Below, piece by piece: positions 1 to 9,195 of a stretch of 64,000 bases of DNA. Every line of letters starts with the position of its first letter. The stretch's first letter is position 1. The stretch covers positions 716,580-780,579 of the forward strand of contig NZ_FUZU01000001.1 of assembly GCF_900167975.1 (NCBI RefSeq). Direction: 5' to 3'. The position numbers were made by a program, and so were the translations under genes. Source of the DNA: Ohtaekwangia koreensis. GTDB lineage: Bacteria > Bacteroidota > Bacteroidia > Cytophagales > Cyclobacteriaceae. The notes under the pieces were generated by a model. That model ran no database searches. It saw only the letters and a list, made by a program, of their open reading frames with translations, and was not told the DNA's origin.

Positions 1-486
1 TTTATAAACTCATTTGTAGACGGTGATAGACGTATATCTCTCGAAGAGAAGTTGATAAAAAGTTTTTCGTTGAAATCCGATGGGCCGGAAATGGAGCGGT
101 TACGTTGGTCAGGTTTGTTTGATGACGAGCTTGTTGGATTGAACAGTGGTACACCCGCTCAGATCCTGGAGTATATATTAAATAAGAAGTGGAAGCTTAA
201 AGCAGGCGACAATGATTTTATTGTAATGTGGCATCGCTTTTTGTATGACAAAGGAAACCATCAGCATGAAATACAAGCATCCCTTATTGCAAGAGGTGAA
301 GATGTTATCAATACGGCAATGGCAAAAACAGTAGGCTTGCCGTTGGGTATAGCAGCCAAGCTTTTACTGCAAGGCAAGATTCAAAGCAGGGGAGTGGTGA
401 TACCGGTTTTCTCCGAATTCTATACACCGATTTTGCAGGAATTGAAAACATTGGGTGTAGAGCTGACTGAATCAGAAATGAACTAA
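1..486 (+). CDS. Saccharopine dehydrogenase family, C-terminal part (5' truncated by window)
   Basis: The reading frame is open from base 1 to the TAA at 484-486, so the gene starts upstream of the window; the first in-frame TTG at 52 is not a credible start. The visible 161 residues match the C-terminal domain of saccharopine dehydrogenase/reductase enzymes of lysine metabolism: a tryptophan-rich strand (MWHRFLY), the run TAMAKTVGLPLGIAAKLLL, and the closing RGVVIP...YTPILQELKTLGV pattern. The NAD(P)-binding Rossmann half lies outside the window. The direction of the reaction (lysine synthesis or breakdown) cannot be told from this fragment. Family assignment is firm, exact substrate is inference. 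Confidence 0.85.
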   Translation, partial: FINSFVDGDRRISLEEKLIKSFSLKSDGPEMERLRWSGLFDDELVGLNSGTPAQILEYILNKKWKLKAGDNDFIVMWHRFLYDKGNHQHEIQASLIARGEDVINTAMAKTVGLPLGIAAKLLLQGKIQSRGVVIPVFSEFYTPILQELKTLGVELTESEMN

Positions 487-493
487 AGAGAAA

Positions 494-540
494 CAAGTAC
501 ACCAACCGTGGTCGATGTACTTGCATCCTGATTTTTATTT
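494..540 (+). terminator. Candidate intrinsic terminator
   Basis: A perfect 8-bp stem (494-501 with 516-523) starts eight bases after the stop codon at 486 and is followed, after a short gap, by a T-rich run at 531-541. It would end the saccharopine dehydrogenase transcript and separates it from the convergent dabB. The gap between stem and T-run makes it weaker than a textbook terminator. Confidence 0.45.
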
Positions 541-558
541 TCAATATAGAAAGTATAC

Positions 559-2427
559 TTACGAGGAGCGATATGCCATCTCGTAGATTGATTTTACATG
601 CGGCCCCAGGAAAACACGCGCATAGATCCGGATGATCGCCAATCCATCGATAATGAAACTCAATGAAATGAACAGTGCGAGCAATGCCTGATCTTCATGT
701 ATATGGCTAAAGATCAAATCTTCACCAATGAAAGTAGGCGTGATCGGAAAGCCGGATAGTCCCAAACATGCCAGCAAAAATATCAATGCTATACCCCGGT
801 GTTTATACGAGTGACCATGAAACTGATCGAGCCCTATACTTCCTTCAAGTGTCTTTAGTGTACGAAGACATATAAATCCTACCACACCGGCTATCGTGAT
901 ACCACTCAGGTATAACACCGTATGATCATAACTGAAGTGCTCGTTGAATGAAACGGCCAGTGCTACCCAAAAGTGATTCATGATCACCAACGACCAGCTT
1001 AAACGTGCTCTCTTTCTTTCGGTGAAGGATTTAAGCACCATAATCAAACCGACAAGCGCAAATACTATAGGTAATTGTTCGTGAATGCTGGCTGGCAGAA
1101 CTTCTTCATTGTATAGGAAAAATACACCGAGGAGATATGCTGGTATAAAAAAGAACAGAGCACGTTGCAGTGTCAGAAACCCTAATTTTTTACCAGCCCA
1201 TTTTAATGGATTCCACAAGTAACGATACATGAACGAATCGAGATTCCATTCTTTCAGGCAAAGCATGTAAAAAGTATACTCTATCTTTTTAGGAAGAGAA
1301 TCTTCAAATGTATGTTCACGCGGAATGAAGTTATAAAACTGTTCGCGGATCAGGTAGCTTACTACAGATGGAGAAACCAGGAGCTGATAGGTTCTCAGGA
1401 AAGCGTTTCCTGCAAAGTGAAATAGCGCGAGTGTCTCCAGGCCGGCAGCTACTTCAATAAAGATCAAGCCGATCTGTGCTATAGATGCATAGGCGATCTG
1501 ACTTTTTACTGACGATTGAACGCGGGCTATGCCGGTAGCAATAATACTCGTAATCAAACCAACCACACCAATAAGAATTCTTACCGAAAGCTGATGCTCC
1601 CAAAAGGGAAATGTTCTTAGTAAAAGAAATACGCCCAGGTGAACCGAGAGTGATCCGTAAAATATAGCGCTTGAGGGTGTGGGGCCTTCCATGGCGCGTG
1701 GCAGCCACGATGAAAAAGGAAACTGTGCTGACTTGGCTGCAGCCGAGATCAGGATCATTAAGGATATAAATACACCAACGAGGCTATGCGTCTGAAGTTG
1801 TGCATCTACCAACGTATAATTATTTAATTTCAGGTATGTAATGTTCTCGTGCCACAAATGATGGCTTAGCCACATGGCCAGAATTATACCTATATCTGCT
1901 ATGCGATAAATTGAAAATATCTTTACTGCATTTTTTACAGGCAGATAACGATCCCTGTAAAACGCAATCAACAGAAAGGATGCAATGCCGAGGATCTCCC
2001 AACCTATAAATAGTGTTTCAAGATTTCCGGAGAAGATTACAATGTTATACCCGAGGTAAAAGAAAAGCACCGTGTTGAAGAACCGCTTGTAGCCGGCTTC
2101 GCGATGCAGGTATGCGCGGCTATATATCGTGACGAGGAACGTAAGGAACGAACCAACAAAAAGATACATAGCCGTGATCTTGTCGAAATAGAAGTCTACA
2201 AAGAATTCATACCCCGGACTTTGGAAGAGCGCAATGTCTTTGATGTTAAGCGTGGGATGGCCGCTAAACAACCACCAGCCCAGGAAACCTATCGCTACGG
2301 CGAGGTGTAAGCCCGTTGTGAAAAAGGCTACTCTTGAAATAAATGTCTCCTGCTTCGCAGGAATCAGCAAGCTTACTATATATCCTATAAAAGGAAGTAG
2401 TATAAAGAAATTAAGAATCGATGTCAT
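559..2427 (-). CDS. dabB: DabB, membrane subunit of the DAB inorganic-carbon transporter
   Basis: This 622-residue polytopic membrane protein belongs to the NuoL/MrpA proton-translocating family. The family hallmark is visible at about residues 226-262: KSAQFPFSSWLP followed by AMEGPTPSS (M246). It also contains the conserved GWEILGIASFLLIAFY segment of the family near residue 140. In DAB systems this subunit pairs with DabA and is thought to couple the cation or proton gradient to CO2 hydration by DabA. dabA lies directly upstream with 12 bases between the genes, so the two are one operon and this is not a complex I subunit; no other nuo genes are adjacent. ATG start at 2427. The complex should sit in the cytoplasmic membrane. 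Confidence 0.92.
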   Translation of the reverse strand: MTSILNFFILLPFIGYIVSLLIPAKQETFISRVAFFTTGLHLAVAIGFLGWWLFSGHPTLNIKDIALFQSPGYEFFVDFYFDKITAMYLFVGSFLTFLVTIYSRAYLHREAGYKRFFNTVLFFYLGYNIVIFSGNLETLFIGWEILGIASFLLIAFYRDRYLPVKNAVKIFSIYRIADIGIILAMWLSHHLWHENITYLKLNNYTLVDAQLQTHSLVGVFISLMILISAAAKSAQFPFSSWLPRAMEGPTPSSAIFYGSLSVHLGVFLLLRTFPFWEHQLSVRILIGVVGLITSIIATGIARVQSSVKSQIAYASIAQIGLIFIEVAAGLETLALFHFAGNAFLRTYQLLVSPSVVSYLIREQFYNFIPREHTFEDSLPKKIEYTFYMLCLKEWNLDSFMYRYLWNPLKWAGKKLGFLTLQRALFFFIPAYLLGVFFLYNEEVLPASIHEQLPIVFALVGLIMVLKSFTERKRARLSWSLVIMNHFWVALAVSFNEHFSYDHTVLYLSGITIAGVVGFICLRTLKTLEGSIGLDQFHGHSYKHRGIALIFLLACLGLSGFPITPTFIGEDLIFSHIHEDQALLALFISLSFIIDGLAIIRIYARVFLGPHVKSIYEMAYRSS

Positions 2428-2439
2428 GTTCGTTAAAAC

Positions 2440-4983
2440 TTAAGAGAGTACGTGAACCGGAATATTTTCCTGATGGGATTCGATCAGCGGTGCTACATCC
2501 GCTATAGCCTTCACCGACTTTTGTAAAGTCTCATAGGGATGGAATGCACCTTCTTTGAAAACGGAAAGCTCTCTTGTCTCGGGGTTAACCGCTACGAGAT
2601 TTACCCATTCGTTAATGAACCACTCGTAGGTTTCCGGTGCCTTCTGTATCGTTCGTAATACTATATCCGGGAAATGCTCAACAATAATGAGCAGGCGCAC
2701 TGGATCATGCACTTCAATCATCTGACTTGGAAGCCCGGGACGGAGATCGCCATCTATACCATTGGCAACTCCAAAAAGCCCCATTACGTTGTGCGGAAGT
2801 TTGGTGCCCGCACCAAGTTTTTGATTATCAACTCTCGAAAAGAAGTATTCAAGATTTATACCACCGCATACAGGAGCCGCTGCCTTGAGTATATTAAATA
2901 AGTACTGTCCTTCCGGGTCAACTTTATAGTTAAACGAGTTCATGAAAGAACGTCTGTCCAGGAATAAACCTTTTGAAAGTTCTCTTCTCCCTACAACGCA
3001 AAGTGCATTGGTGGCGTGGTTGAGTTCGGGACGCGGTTCGAATAGAGAAACTGAGCGTCTTCTGATCTTATCATGAATTTTTGCAGGACTCAATTTTGTG
3101 TCGATAGACTCAAATCTTCTTGATCTCTCTTTAGAATTATAGTCTAATACTTTTGCGAATAATTCTTCATGCTTCACATGGCTGTTCTTATTCTTATCTG
3201 AAAGAAAATCTTCGTCAAAGAAAAGTATCTCATCGCGAGTAGTGTCGTGAAGGCCACCAACAAATTGTGTGTCTTCCGGAATCACAATTCCTTTACCCGC
3301 CAGTATTTCGCGAACCTTTGGATGGTTAGCCATAAAGCAGATGACACGTGCATTTACAGAACCAGCTCTACCGGAACAAGCACCACAATCGTACGCTGCA
3401 TAATGCGGATTGTTTACACTGCTCGAACCATGACCTACCACATATACTATAGGAGCGAAATCTTTTACAAGGCCAATGCTTTTTAAAAGCCCTTCTACAC
3501 GTATAGCCATTTCATCGATTGTGAATCCTACCTGTAAGTCATGTTCACGATGACCTGGATTTTTATTTTCGATGGTAAGCTGTGCATACTTGTCCATGTG
3601 ACGGAAAGATGACGCGGCCGCAGGGCTCATCGATGGTTTGAATATATTTATGAAAAGCTTCAGAGCAGACCAAAAGCCAAGTGTATGGGTAATCAACCAA
3701 CCGCGGAACAGTGAATGTGTTGGTTTTGTAAAGTGTATATCTTTCTTTCTTTTGTTACGCGTACCTACTTCTTTGATGAGGAATTTAGGTGTAACCGGTG
3801 CAGGACAAAGTTTAGTATGAAATTTTCCGTGTTCAGGACGGAAGAAAAATTCAACACCAAAGAACCCGGGTGTACCGAATGTTTCACAAGTAGGATCAAA
3901 CTTTTCGAGGTACCGTCTCAAAGAGCATTCACGATCATCGATGCAAAACATTGCCTGAAAACTTTTTGCGTCAAGCTCTTTTTCTTTTTTCGTTGGAGCT
4001 TGAATACCTGCCAATACTTCATCATAGTAACTCCACTCAAAAGCCTGCTGCCAGAGAGAAAGTACTTCATGTAATTCTGACTTATGAACTTTTGAAAAAA
4101 GCTCTACAGGTTTATCCTTTAATTTTAGATTTAAGGGACACCAGTTCTTACCGAATTGATAATCGAGCGCATCGATTTCCAGCAGGAGTTCAAAAGTGAT
4201 TAAATCATGAAGAGAGATTTTCTTTTGATCCAACAATGTCTCCGGTTGATTCTCAATAGTAGATACCATACCAGACCAACCCGGATGTGCAAACTGCTGA
4301 TCGAAAAGATATTGCTCATATAGCGACTCGTCTCCAACAAGAATTTTCAGAAGGTCACTAATAGCATAATTACCATTCAGTAATAAATTCTTGGCGCGCT
4401 TGGTTCTGAAGAAACTGGTGAAACTGTTACGTTCCATTTCTTTTACAGAAGGAAGAAAACCTTTATGCCACACAGGGAAATTCCACATTGAAATTCCTTG
4501 ATCGAGATAGCTGCAAAGTATTCTGAACAGAATAGGATGTACAAGAGAATCAAGATCTACCTGGTAATGTCTCTTCCAGTTGGAACGCAATGATCCGATG
4601 CGTGGCGATGCAGCGTTCTCGTATACTTTTGTAAGAAGCTTTTCAGTCCATTCGGTTTTTGCTGCCGCTCCCTTTTGTTCTGTGATAACCTTCGTGATTA
4701 CTTCTTCGCGAATGCGTTGTGATTTATATAGCGTCCTATATTCGTCCAATGACAACAGGACTTTATACCCGAATAATTCTGACGCTTCTCCAAGTGCATC
4801 CAGGAACTTTAATTTTTGAAATGCATGGAGTGTATTGTGATGTACGAAATCTTTAAGCGGAGCCTGCGCAGGTAAATAGTGCTTCAGCTCGTGTATTACT
4901 TCATGTTCGTTGAAAGCAGAGCTTTTGGACTTCACCTCATGCGGTGTATCCAGTTCAACGAAAGTGGAATTTTGCGTTTTCAT
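2440..4983 (-). CDS. dabA: DabA, catalytic subunit of the DAB inorganic-carbon transporter (DUF2309)
   Basis: The 847-residue product matches the DUF2309/UPF0753 family, DabA of the DAB CO2/bicarbonate accumulation system. The proposed zinc site of the family, which resembles that of beta-carbonic anhydrases, is intact: C347 and D349 in FCIDDREC, H518 in VVGHGSSS and C533 in YDCGACSGRAG. The 15-residue His-Cys spacing equals that reported for characterised DabA. Family knowledge says DabA works as a vectorial carbonic anhydrase held at the membrane by DabB, trapping CO2 as bicarbonate in the cytoplasm. First gene of dabA-dabB; a small exported-protein gene lies 165 bases upstream on the same strand. 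ATG start at 4983. In a heterotroph the likely use is bicarbonate supply for carboxylases at low CO2; that role is inference. Confidence 0.95.
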   Translation of the reverse strand: MKTQNSTFVELDTPHEVKSKSSAFNEHEVIHELKHYLPAQAPLKDFVHHNTLHAFQKLKFLDALGEASELFGYKVLLSLDEYRTLYKSQRIREEVITKVITEQKGAAAKTEWTEKLLTKVYENAASPRIGSLRSNWKRHYQVDLDSLVHPILFRILCSYLDQGISMWNFPVWHKGFLPSVKEMERNSFTSFFRTKRAKNLLLNGNYAISDLLKILVGDESLYEQYLFDQQFAHPGWSGMVSTIENQPETLLDQKKISLHDLITFELLLEIDALDYQFGKNWCPLNLKLKDKPVELFSKVHKSELHEVLSLWQQAFEWSYYDEVLAGIQAPTKKEKELDAKSFQAMFCIDDRECSLRRYLEKFDPTCETFGTPGFFGVEFFFRPEHGKFHTKLCPAPVTPKFLIKEVGTRNKRKKDIHFTKPTHSLFRGWLITHTLGFWSALKLFINIFKPSMSPAAASSFRHMDKYAQLTIENKNPGHREHDLQVGFTIDEMAIRVEGLLKSIGLVKDFAPIVYVVGHGSSSVNNPHYAAYDCGACSGRAGSVNARVICFMANHPKVREILAGKGIVIPEDTQFVGGLHDTTRDEILFFDEDFLSDKNKNSHVKHEELFAKVLDYNSKERSRRFESIDTKLSPAKIHDKIRRRSVSLFEPRPELNHATNALCVVGRRELSKGLFLDRRSFMNSFNYKVDPEGQYLFNILKAAAPVCGGINLEYFFSRVDNQKLGAGTKLPHNVMGLFGVANGIDGDLRPGLPSQMIEVHDPVRLLIIVEHFPDIVLRTIQKAPETYEWFINEWVNLVAVNPETRELSVFKEGAFHPYETLQKSVKAIADVAPLIESHQENIPVHVLS

Positions 4984-5148
4984 TAAAATGATTTAAAAAA
5001 TATAGTATAACAGAAAGAGGATAAGGCAATGCGTACCTGATGATGCTTCGTGTTGTATGAAATGCTTTAGTATAGCAACTTCATTCGAAATGTATTTGAA
5101 TAGAATGTATCATCAAATGCCAGGAGGCTGGCGCGAACGGAGTATAAA

Positions 5149-5514
5149 TTAAATAAGAAGTGATCTCTTGACGAGATACAAAGGCACCTGTGCTATAAGT
5201 TCACAAGGATGTGGTGCGTGTAGAAAACTGTGATTGTGTGATTCAACAAAAGAGAAGAGAGTGGCTTCATCAACCAGTGATAGAAAGGAGAAATGATCTT
5301 GTGTTCTGTCAAGTCCTTTTTCTTCTTCTTTCTCTTTCTCCTCATAGGGAAACTGAGCAACTGATTTAGAATGAGCTTTTGTCTTTTTGGTGAAGACAAG
5401 TTCTTTCGCTTTGGGAATAGCAGCAAAAGCTGTTACAGAACTGCAAACGATTGAGGCTAACAAAAAGAAAACTACCAGCGTGCGTGATGGCCTGATATTT
5501 TTGATAGTTTTCAT
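5149..5514 (-). CDS. Small exported protein upstream of dabAB, no known family
   Basis: About 121 residues from the ATG at 5514 (an ATG at 5523 would add three). The N-terminus has a basic stretch and a hydrophobic segment (VVFFLLASIVCSSVTAFAA) that looks like a Sec signal peptide with an AFA-A type cleavage site. The mature part has an acidic-basic patch (EEKEKEEEK), a histidine-rich middle (HNHSFLHAPHP) and a hydrophobic end (PLYLVKRSLLI). It lies on the dabA strand, 165 bases upstream. A protein of the same layout (12499-12864) lies upstream of the SulP operon. A TAnnTTTG element at 5521-5528 favours the 5514 start. I do not recognise a named family; a link to carbon transport is inference from the repeated context. 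Confidence 0.65.
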   Translation of the reverse strand: MKTIKNIRPSRTLVVFFLLASIVCSSVTAFAAIPKAKELVFTKKTKAHSKSVAQFPYEEKEKEEEKGLDRTQDHFSFLSLVDEATLFSFVESHNHSFLHAPHPCELIAQVPLYLVKRSLLI

Positions 5515-5520
5515 TGTTAA

Positions 5521-5528
5521 CAAATGTA
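5521..5528 (-). promoter_or_regulatory. Candidate -7 promoter element (TACATTTG)
   Basis: On the minus strand this is an exact match to the Bacteroidota -7 consensus TAnnTTTG, seven bases before the ATG at 5514. The predicted transcript would have almost no leader. No clear TTG sits at the -33 position, so support is partial. Confidence 0.4.
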
Positions 5529-5673
5529 AAAAATTTACACCATGTTTATATACGTTGTGCCCAATACTTAGTAACAGATAAACAACAAAACAAATGCATG
5601 TAGTGTATGCAGGTGTTTTTAAAACGATTTAGCAGGATTGAAATGGTGAACAGGTGTTGAGGAGGCTGCGATA

Positions 5674-6123
5674 TTATTTTCGTTCGTAGGCTTCATCAAT
5701 AAGAAGCCTGGCCCCGCGCGCAGCTTGCACAGCCAATTGATCGCATCGTTCATTTTCCGGGTGGCCTGCATGGCCTTTCACCCAGGTAAAACGGGGCTGA
5801 AATTTTTGATGAAGCGGTATATATTGTTGCCACAGGTCGGCATTCGCCTTGTCTTTGAAATTCTTTTTCTGCCAATTCCAAAGCCAGCCCTTCTCGATGG
5901 CATTGATCACATACTCGGAATCAGAATACACCATGATGGGAATGCCTTCCTTTTTTATAGCCTGCAATGCTTTGATCACTGCAAGCAACTCCATCCGGTT
6001 GTTGGTTGTAAGTCTGAAACCTTCGGATAGTTCTTTCGCAGCATCTTTGAATTTCAAGATTGCACCGTATCCTCCCGGACCAGGGTTGCCTTGTGCTGCG
6101 CCATCGGTATATATTCTTATCAT
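5674..6123 (-). CDS. rnhA: Ribonuclease HI
   Basis: A 149-residue RNase H fold enzyme that removes RNA from RNA-DNA hybrids, such as primers and R-loops, in the cytoplasm. The four acidic metal-binding residues are all in place: D7 (YTDGAAQGNPGPGG), E45 (NRMELLAV), D68 (YSDSEYV) and D128 (NERCDQLA); the flexible-loop histidine is in KGHAGH. Length is normal for the bacterial type I enzyme. Its ATG overlaps the TGA of the upstream MarC-family gene by 4 bases (ATGA), so the pair is translationally coupled. Confidence 0.97.
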   Translation of the reverse strand: MIRIYTDGAAQGNPGPGGYGAILKFKDAAKELSEGFRLTTNNRMELLAVIKALQAIKKEGIPIMVYSDSEYVINAIEKGWLWNWQKKNFKDKANADLWQQYIPLHQKFQPRFTWVKGHAGHPENERCDQLAVQAARGARLLIDEAYERK

Positions 6124-6692
6124 AAAGCGAGTGCATGTGTTTTAAAGATCTTTACGGCAATGGCGAGCAGTATCACTCCGAATACTCTGCGCAATACAGC
6201 AAATCCTGATTTGCCAATCACGCGTTCCAGCCATACCGAAGAGCGAAGCACGAGGTATACAAAGATCAGGTTAAATAAAATGCCGACAAGAATATTCGCT
6301 TCCTGGTAAACGGCACGTAAAGAAAGTATAGTGGTTAATGTTCCTGCTCCTGCGATTAATGGAAAAGCAAGTGGTACAATTGAGCCAGATCCTTTCGCAT
6401 CCGGATCGTCTTTAATCAATGTAATGCCCAATATCATTTCCATGGCAACGATGAAAATTACAATGGCACCTGCCAACGCAAAGGACGCAACATCTAATCC
6501 AAATAATTTTAAGATGGATTGTCCTAAGAATAAAAAGCCCACCATCAAGGCAGCCGATATTATAGTGGCTTTCTCAGCCTGAATTCTTCCTTCACGTTTC
6601 CGGATTGTTATAATGAAAGGGATTGATCCCAGAATATCAATGACCGAAAACAGAATAAGTGTGACCGAAAATATTTCCTTGAAATTAAACAT
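6120..6692 (-). CDS. MarC/UPF0056 family inner-membrane protein
   Basis: The 190-residue product has about six hydrophobic segments and the family start pattern (a transmembrane segment with FSVIDILGSIPFII) followed by GAGTLTTILSL in the middle. MarC-family proteins are integral inner-membrane proteins; the early claim of a multiple-antibiotic-resistance role was not upheld, and the substrate is unknown. Overlaps rnhA by 4 bases. Start ATG at 6692. Confidence 0.88.
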   Translation of the reverse strand: MFNFKEIFSVTLILFSVIDILGSIPFIITIRKREGRIQAEKATIISAALMVGFLFLGQSILKLFGLDVASFALAGAIVIFIVAMEMILGITLIKDDPDAKGSGSIVPLAFPLIAGAGTLTTILSLRAVYQEANILVGILFNLIFVYLVLRSSVWLERVIGKSGFAVLRRVFGVILLAIAVKIFKTHALAL

Positions 6693-6705
6693 GCCACAAA
6701 ATTAA

Positions 6706-6736
6706 CGAAAAAAGCCAGATGAGAATCTGGCTTTTG
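6706..6736 (-). terminator. Intrinsic terminator of the barrel-protein gene
   Basis: An 8-bp perfect stem (6713-6720 with 6725-6732, 4-base loop) flanked by A and T runs. Read on the minus strand it follows the stop of the gene at 6759-7466 and is followed by a T-run. Confidence 0.85.
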
Positions 6737-6758
6737 AGAGGGACTTTGCTATAGCACA

Positions 6759-7466
6759 CTAGTTGAAAAGGATGGGCACGCCCACTGTAAATTGTAATAC
6801 TCGGTTCTTGCTTTTTTCCTGATGATTAAGGTTAGTGAGGCTCATGCCATAACGCACATCAAATGCTATACGCTTGGCGATTGTTATACCGGCACCACCT
6901 TGTAATCCGAAGTCTATATTATGATCGAAGTTAGTTGTGTTAGTTTCATCACTATCATAAAAACGGATGTCGCCTTTTGTGTCGGTGGTTTCATCGTATT
7001 CAAAATCATCCATTATATGCATCTTGCTTTTATAGCTGCCATCAAGTCCGAATGCCAGTGAAGGTCCGGCATGTATAGCAAACCGCAATAGGTCTGATCC
7101 GAATTCGTATTTAGCCAATACAGGTATTTCCAGGTAGTTGATTTTATACTCTTGTTTCGTGGAGATATAGTACTCTGATTCGCTGCCTGAAAAATCTCCG
7201 GTAGCATCTACCTTAAATCCTTTTTGAATAAACGACAGCTCTGGTTGCACAGAGAAAATTCCTTTTCCAACGGTTCCCACCGGTATAGTATATGCTACAC
7301 CAATGACGAACCCGGTTTGTGATTTAACGTTGTTATCCATTTCCTTCACAAAGTCATCGGCATCCAATGTGGTAATGGTAAGTCCTGCCTTGGGTATAAA
7401 TGTCTGGGCATGCGCCAGCGTTATACAGGTACATAATAAAAGTAAGATTAAAGCTTTTTTAGACAT
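6759..7466 (-). CDS. Outer-membrane beta-barrel protein (PorT-like family)
   Basis: 235 residues from the ATG at 7466. This start is chosen because it gives a standard signal peptide (MSKKALILLLLCTCITLAHAQ), whereas the reading frame upstream codes an unlikely cysteine-rich tail. The mature protein shows the pattern of small Bacteroidota barrels: an N-terminal PKAGLTITTL strand, alternating hydrophobic strands (FSVQPELSFIQKGFK, NYLEIPVLAKYEF, FAIHAGPSLAFGL), and a final strand (VLQFTVGVPILFN). It is predicted to sit in the outer membrane; a function cannot be assigned. Terminators on both sides suggest a single-gene transcript. Confidence 0.85.
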   Translation of the reverse strand: MSKKALILLLLCTCITLAHAQTFIPKAGLTITTLDADDFVKEMDNNVKSQTGFVIGVAYTIPVGTVGKGIFSVQPELSFIQKGFKVDATGDFSGSESEYYISTKQEYKINYLEIPVLAKYEFGSDLLRFAIHAGPSLAFGLDGSYKSKMHIMDDFEYDETTDTKGDIRFYDSDETNTTNFDHNIDFGLQGGAGITIAKRIAFDVRYGMSLTNLNHQEKSKNRVLQFTVGVPILFN

Positions 7467-7549
7467 GGTTAGAATTTTGATTTTTGCATGCATACGGATG
7501 CAACGGTAGGGCTGGTTGCAAAAACACATCATTATGTAGCGGTATAAAA

Positions 7550-7582
7550 ACAAAATGCCGGACGTTCGCCCGGCATTTACCT
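7550..7582 (-). terminator. Intrinsic terminator of the porin gene
   Basis: A 9-bp perfect stem (7553-7561 with 7570-7578) with an 8-base loop. On the minus strand it lies downstream of the stop at 7658 and runs into a T-rich tract (7544-7556). It would end the carbon-transport-associated set that finishes with the porin. Confidence 0.85.
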
Positions 7583-7657
7583 ACCTAACCTAATCTAAAC
7601 CTATTGGAAGAACCGGGTAACGGTAGTATTACCCAAGTGTTTTTAATTAAAAATCTA

Positions 7658-9067
7658 TTAGAAAAATATCTGGTATTGAAGTAACACCTGTCCTTTGTTT
7701 CCGGTTTTTACATAATCACCGCTCTGGTTTTCATACGTTGGTCTGTTCTGATAATCAAGCGTGATTTTGCTTGAGTGACCTTTGATAAACCAGTTAACCC
7801 CCACGTCCCATACATTCATGTTATCATCAAGTCGATCGAAGTCAGCACTCATCAAAGAAGCGTAGGGCATCAACGTTCCGTTGCCTTCCCCTAAAAGATC
7901 TTTCTTCAGTAAGTATCCAATTTGTGTATATAATACCTGGCCAGTACCAAACATCGGGAATGCGTTACCTTGAGTTCCGGATATATACTGTGACCCGGTG
8001 ACACCGTTGGCTGGGTTCATTATACCATTGAAGCGAAGATAGTTGGTGCCATAATCGAGGTTATAGTATCCAGCATAAGCAGAAAGTGCAGTTCCTTTTT
8101 CCGTATTGAGCGGAGCATCATAGAACAATGCTGCAGACCACAATTTCATATTCTGATAATCGGTAGTGATACCTCCATCATTCGAAGTCCACATCGCATT
8201 CTTCTGTGTTATGAAGCCTGCTTCCAGGTTGAAAATTTTCTTCTTGCCTAAATATGTACCCGTCATGTAAGGCGTAGTGTTGGTTTCTTTATCAAAGAAA
8301 TTCCACATGAAGAAACCTTGATATTGCTTGTGATGTCCGGTTTGAGCAAAGGTTGCATTAGGACCTATAGCAGGTGCTGCAGCTCCATTGCTGGTTACAG
8401 GAAATGGATCACTCAACACAACACGGTAATCAAATTTGCCAACCTGACCACGTGCATATACACTTAGCTTGCGTGAAAATTCATCCGTTTGGTCTACAGT
8501 GGCCTGAGCAAATACAGGAACGTCCAACGTCATGATACTTCCTATACTTGGCTGACTGAATCTTGAAAGTCCGTTGGCGATTGTTAAACCTCCACCTAAT
8601 TTTAGCTTGTCGTTATCTTTCCATACTTTATATTCTCCTAAAGCATCGTGAAAAAATACCTGGAATTTACGGTTGCCACTATTCGTAGCATTTTGTCCGG
8701 AAAGGAAGTTGAAATTGTTTTGTCCGAATTGAGTATAGAAGAAAACGTGATCCGTTAACTGACCATAAAATTGTATACGCGTTCTTCTCAATCCAATATC
8801 AAAGGTCTGCTTGGCAGCATCTCCTAATACGGTTGTACCCGGGTTGCTATCGTTGTAACGAAGCCACACTTGATTTAGAAAAGTCCACTTTAAATAATGA
8901 CTTCCGTCTTCGTTCAACTTTAATTTCAATTCCTCAATTGTATTGGACTTTGGTTTAGGCTGCGCTTCTGTCGTAGCCTGAATCTCAGGCTGCGTCTGTG
9001 TTTGTGCCGAGACAACAAAAACCGGTAAGGCCATCCCTGTCAGGATAGCAAATACTATTTTTTTCAT
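7658..9067 (-). CDS. Outer-membrane porin (phosphate/anion-selective porin-like)
   Basis: 469 residues with a signal peptide ending in VVSAQ. A short proline/glutamate/threonine linker is followed by a long barrel with the typical early motif of Bacteroidota porins (FLNQVWLRYND, then FDIGLRRTRIQFYGQLTDHVFFYTQFG) and a C-terminal aromatic strand ending in FF, the sign of outer-membrane insertion. It resembles the OprO/OprP-type group, so an anion substrate is plausible. It lies 128 bases downstream of the carbonic-anhydrase-like gene on the same strand, so it may provide the outer-membrane step for the anion taken in by the SulP protein; this is inference from position. Confidence 0.8.
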   Translation of the reverse strand: MKKIVFAILTGMALPVFVVSAQTQTQPEIQATTEAQPKPKSNTIEELKLKLNEDGSHYLKWTFLNQVWLRYNDSNPGTTVLGDAAKQTFDIGLRRTRIQFYGQLTDHVFFYTQFGQNNFNFLSGQNATNSGNRKFQVFFHDALGEYKVWKDNDKLKLGGGLTIANGLSRFSQPSIGSIMTLDVPVFAQATVDQTDEFSRKLSVYARGQVGKFDYRVVLSDPFPVTSNGAAAPAIGPNATFAQTGHHKQYQGFFMWNFFDKETNTTPYMTGTYLGKKKIFNLEAGFITQKNAMWTSNDGGITTDYQNMKLWSAALFYDAPLNTEKGTALSAYAGYYNLDYGTNYLRFNGIMNPANGVTGSQYISGTQGNAFPMFGTGQVLYTQIGYLLKKDLLGEGNGTLMPYASLMSADFDRLDDNMNVWDVGVNWFIKGHSSKITLDYQNRPTYENQSGDYVKTGNKGQVLLQYQIFF

Positions 9068-9195
9068 GCTGGGATTTTAGGGTTTATCATGAGCTTTTTT
9101 TATCCACGTATTGCCGCTGTATTTAGATGCAAACAGATACTGAAGTCACGCTCAAAATTATTTTTATTTTAGCAGGTATATGTCCCGCTCGTGGA

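Noticed and set aside
52-486. Start of the saccharopine dehydrogenase piece at base 52
   Set aside because: Base 52 is a TTG inside a frame open from base 1; the conserved domain continues to the left, so the gene is only cut by the window edge.
559-2427. Complex I NuoL as identity of the NuoL-like gene
   Set aside because: No nuo genes are adjacent and dabA lies 12 bases upstream, so the DAB subunit call fits better.
7467-7553. N-terminal extension of the barrel protein
   Set aside because: The extra residues are cysteine-rich and precede a complete signal peptide that starts at 7466.
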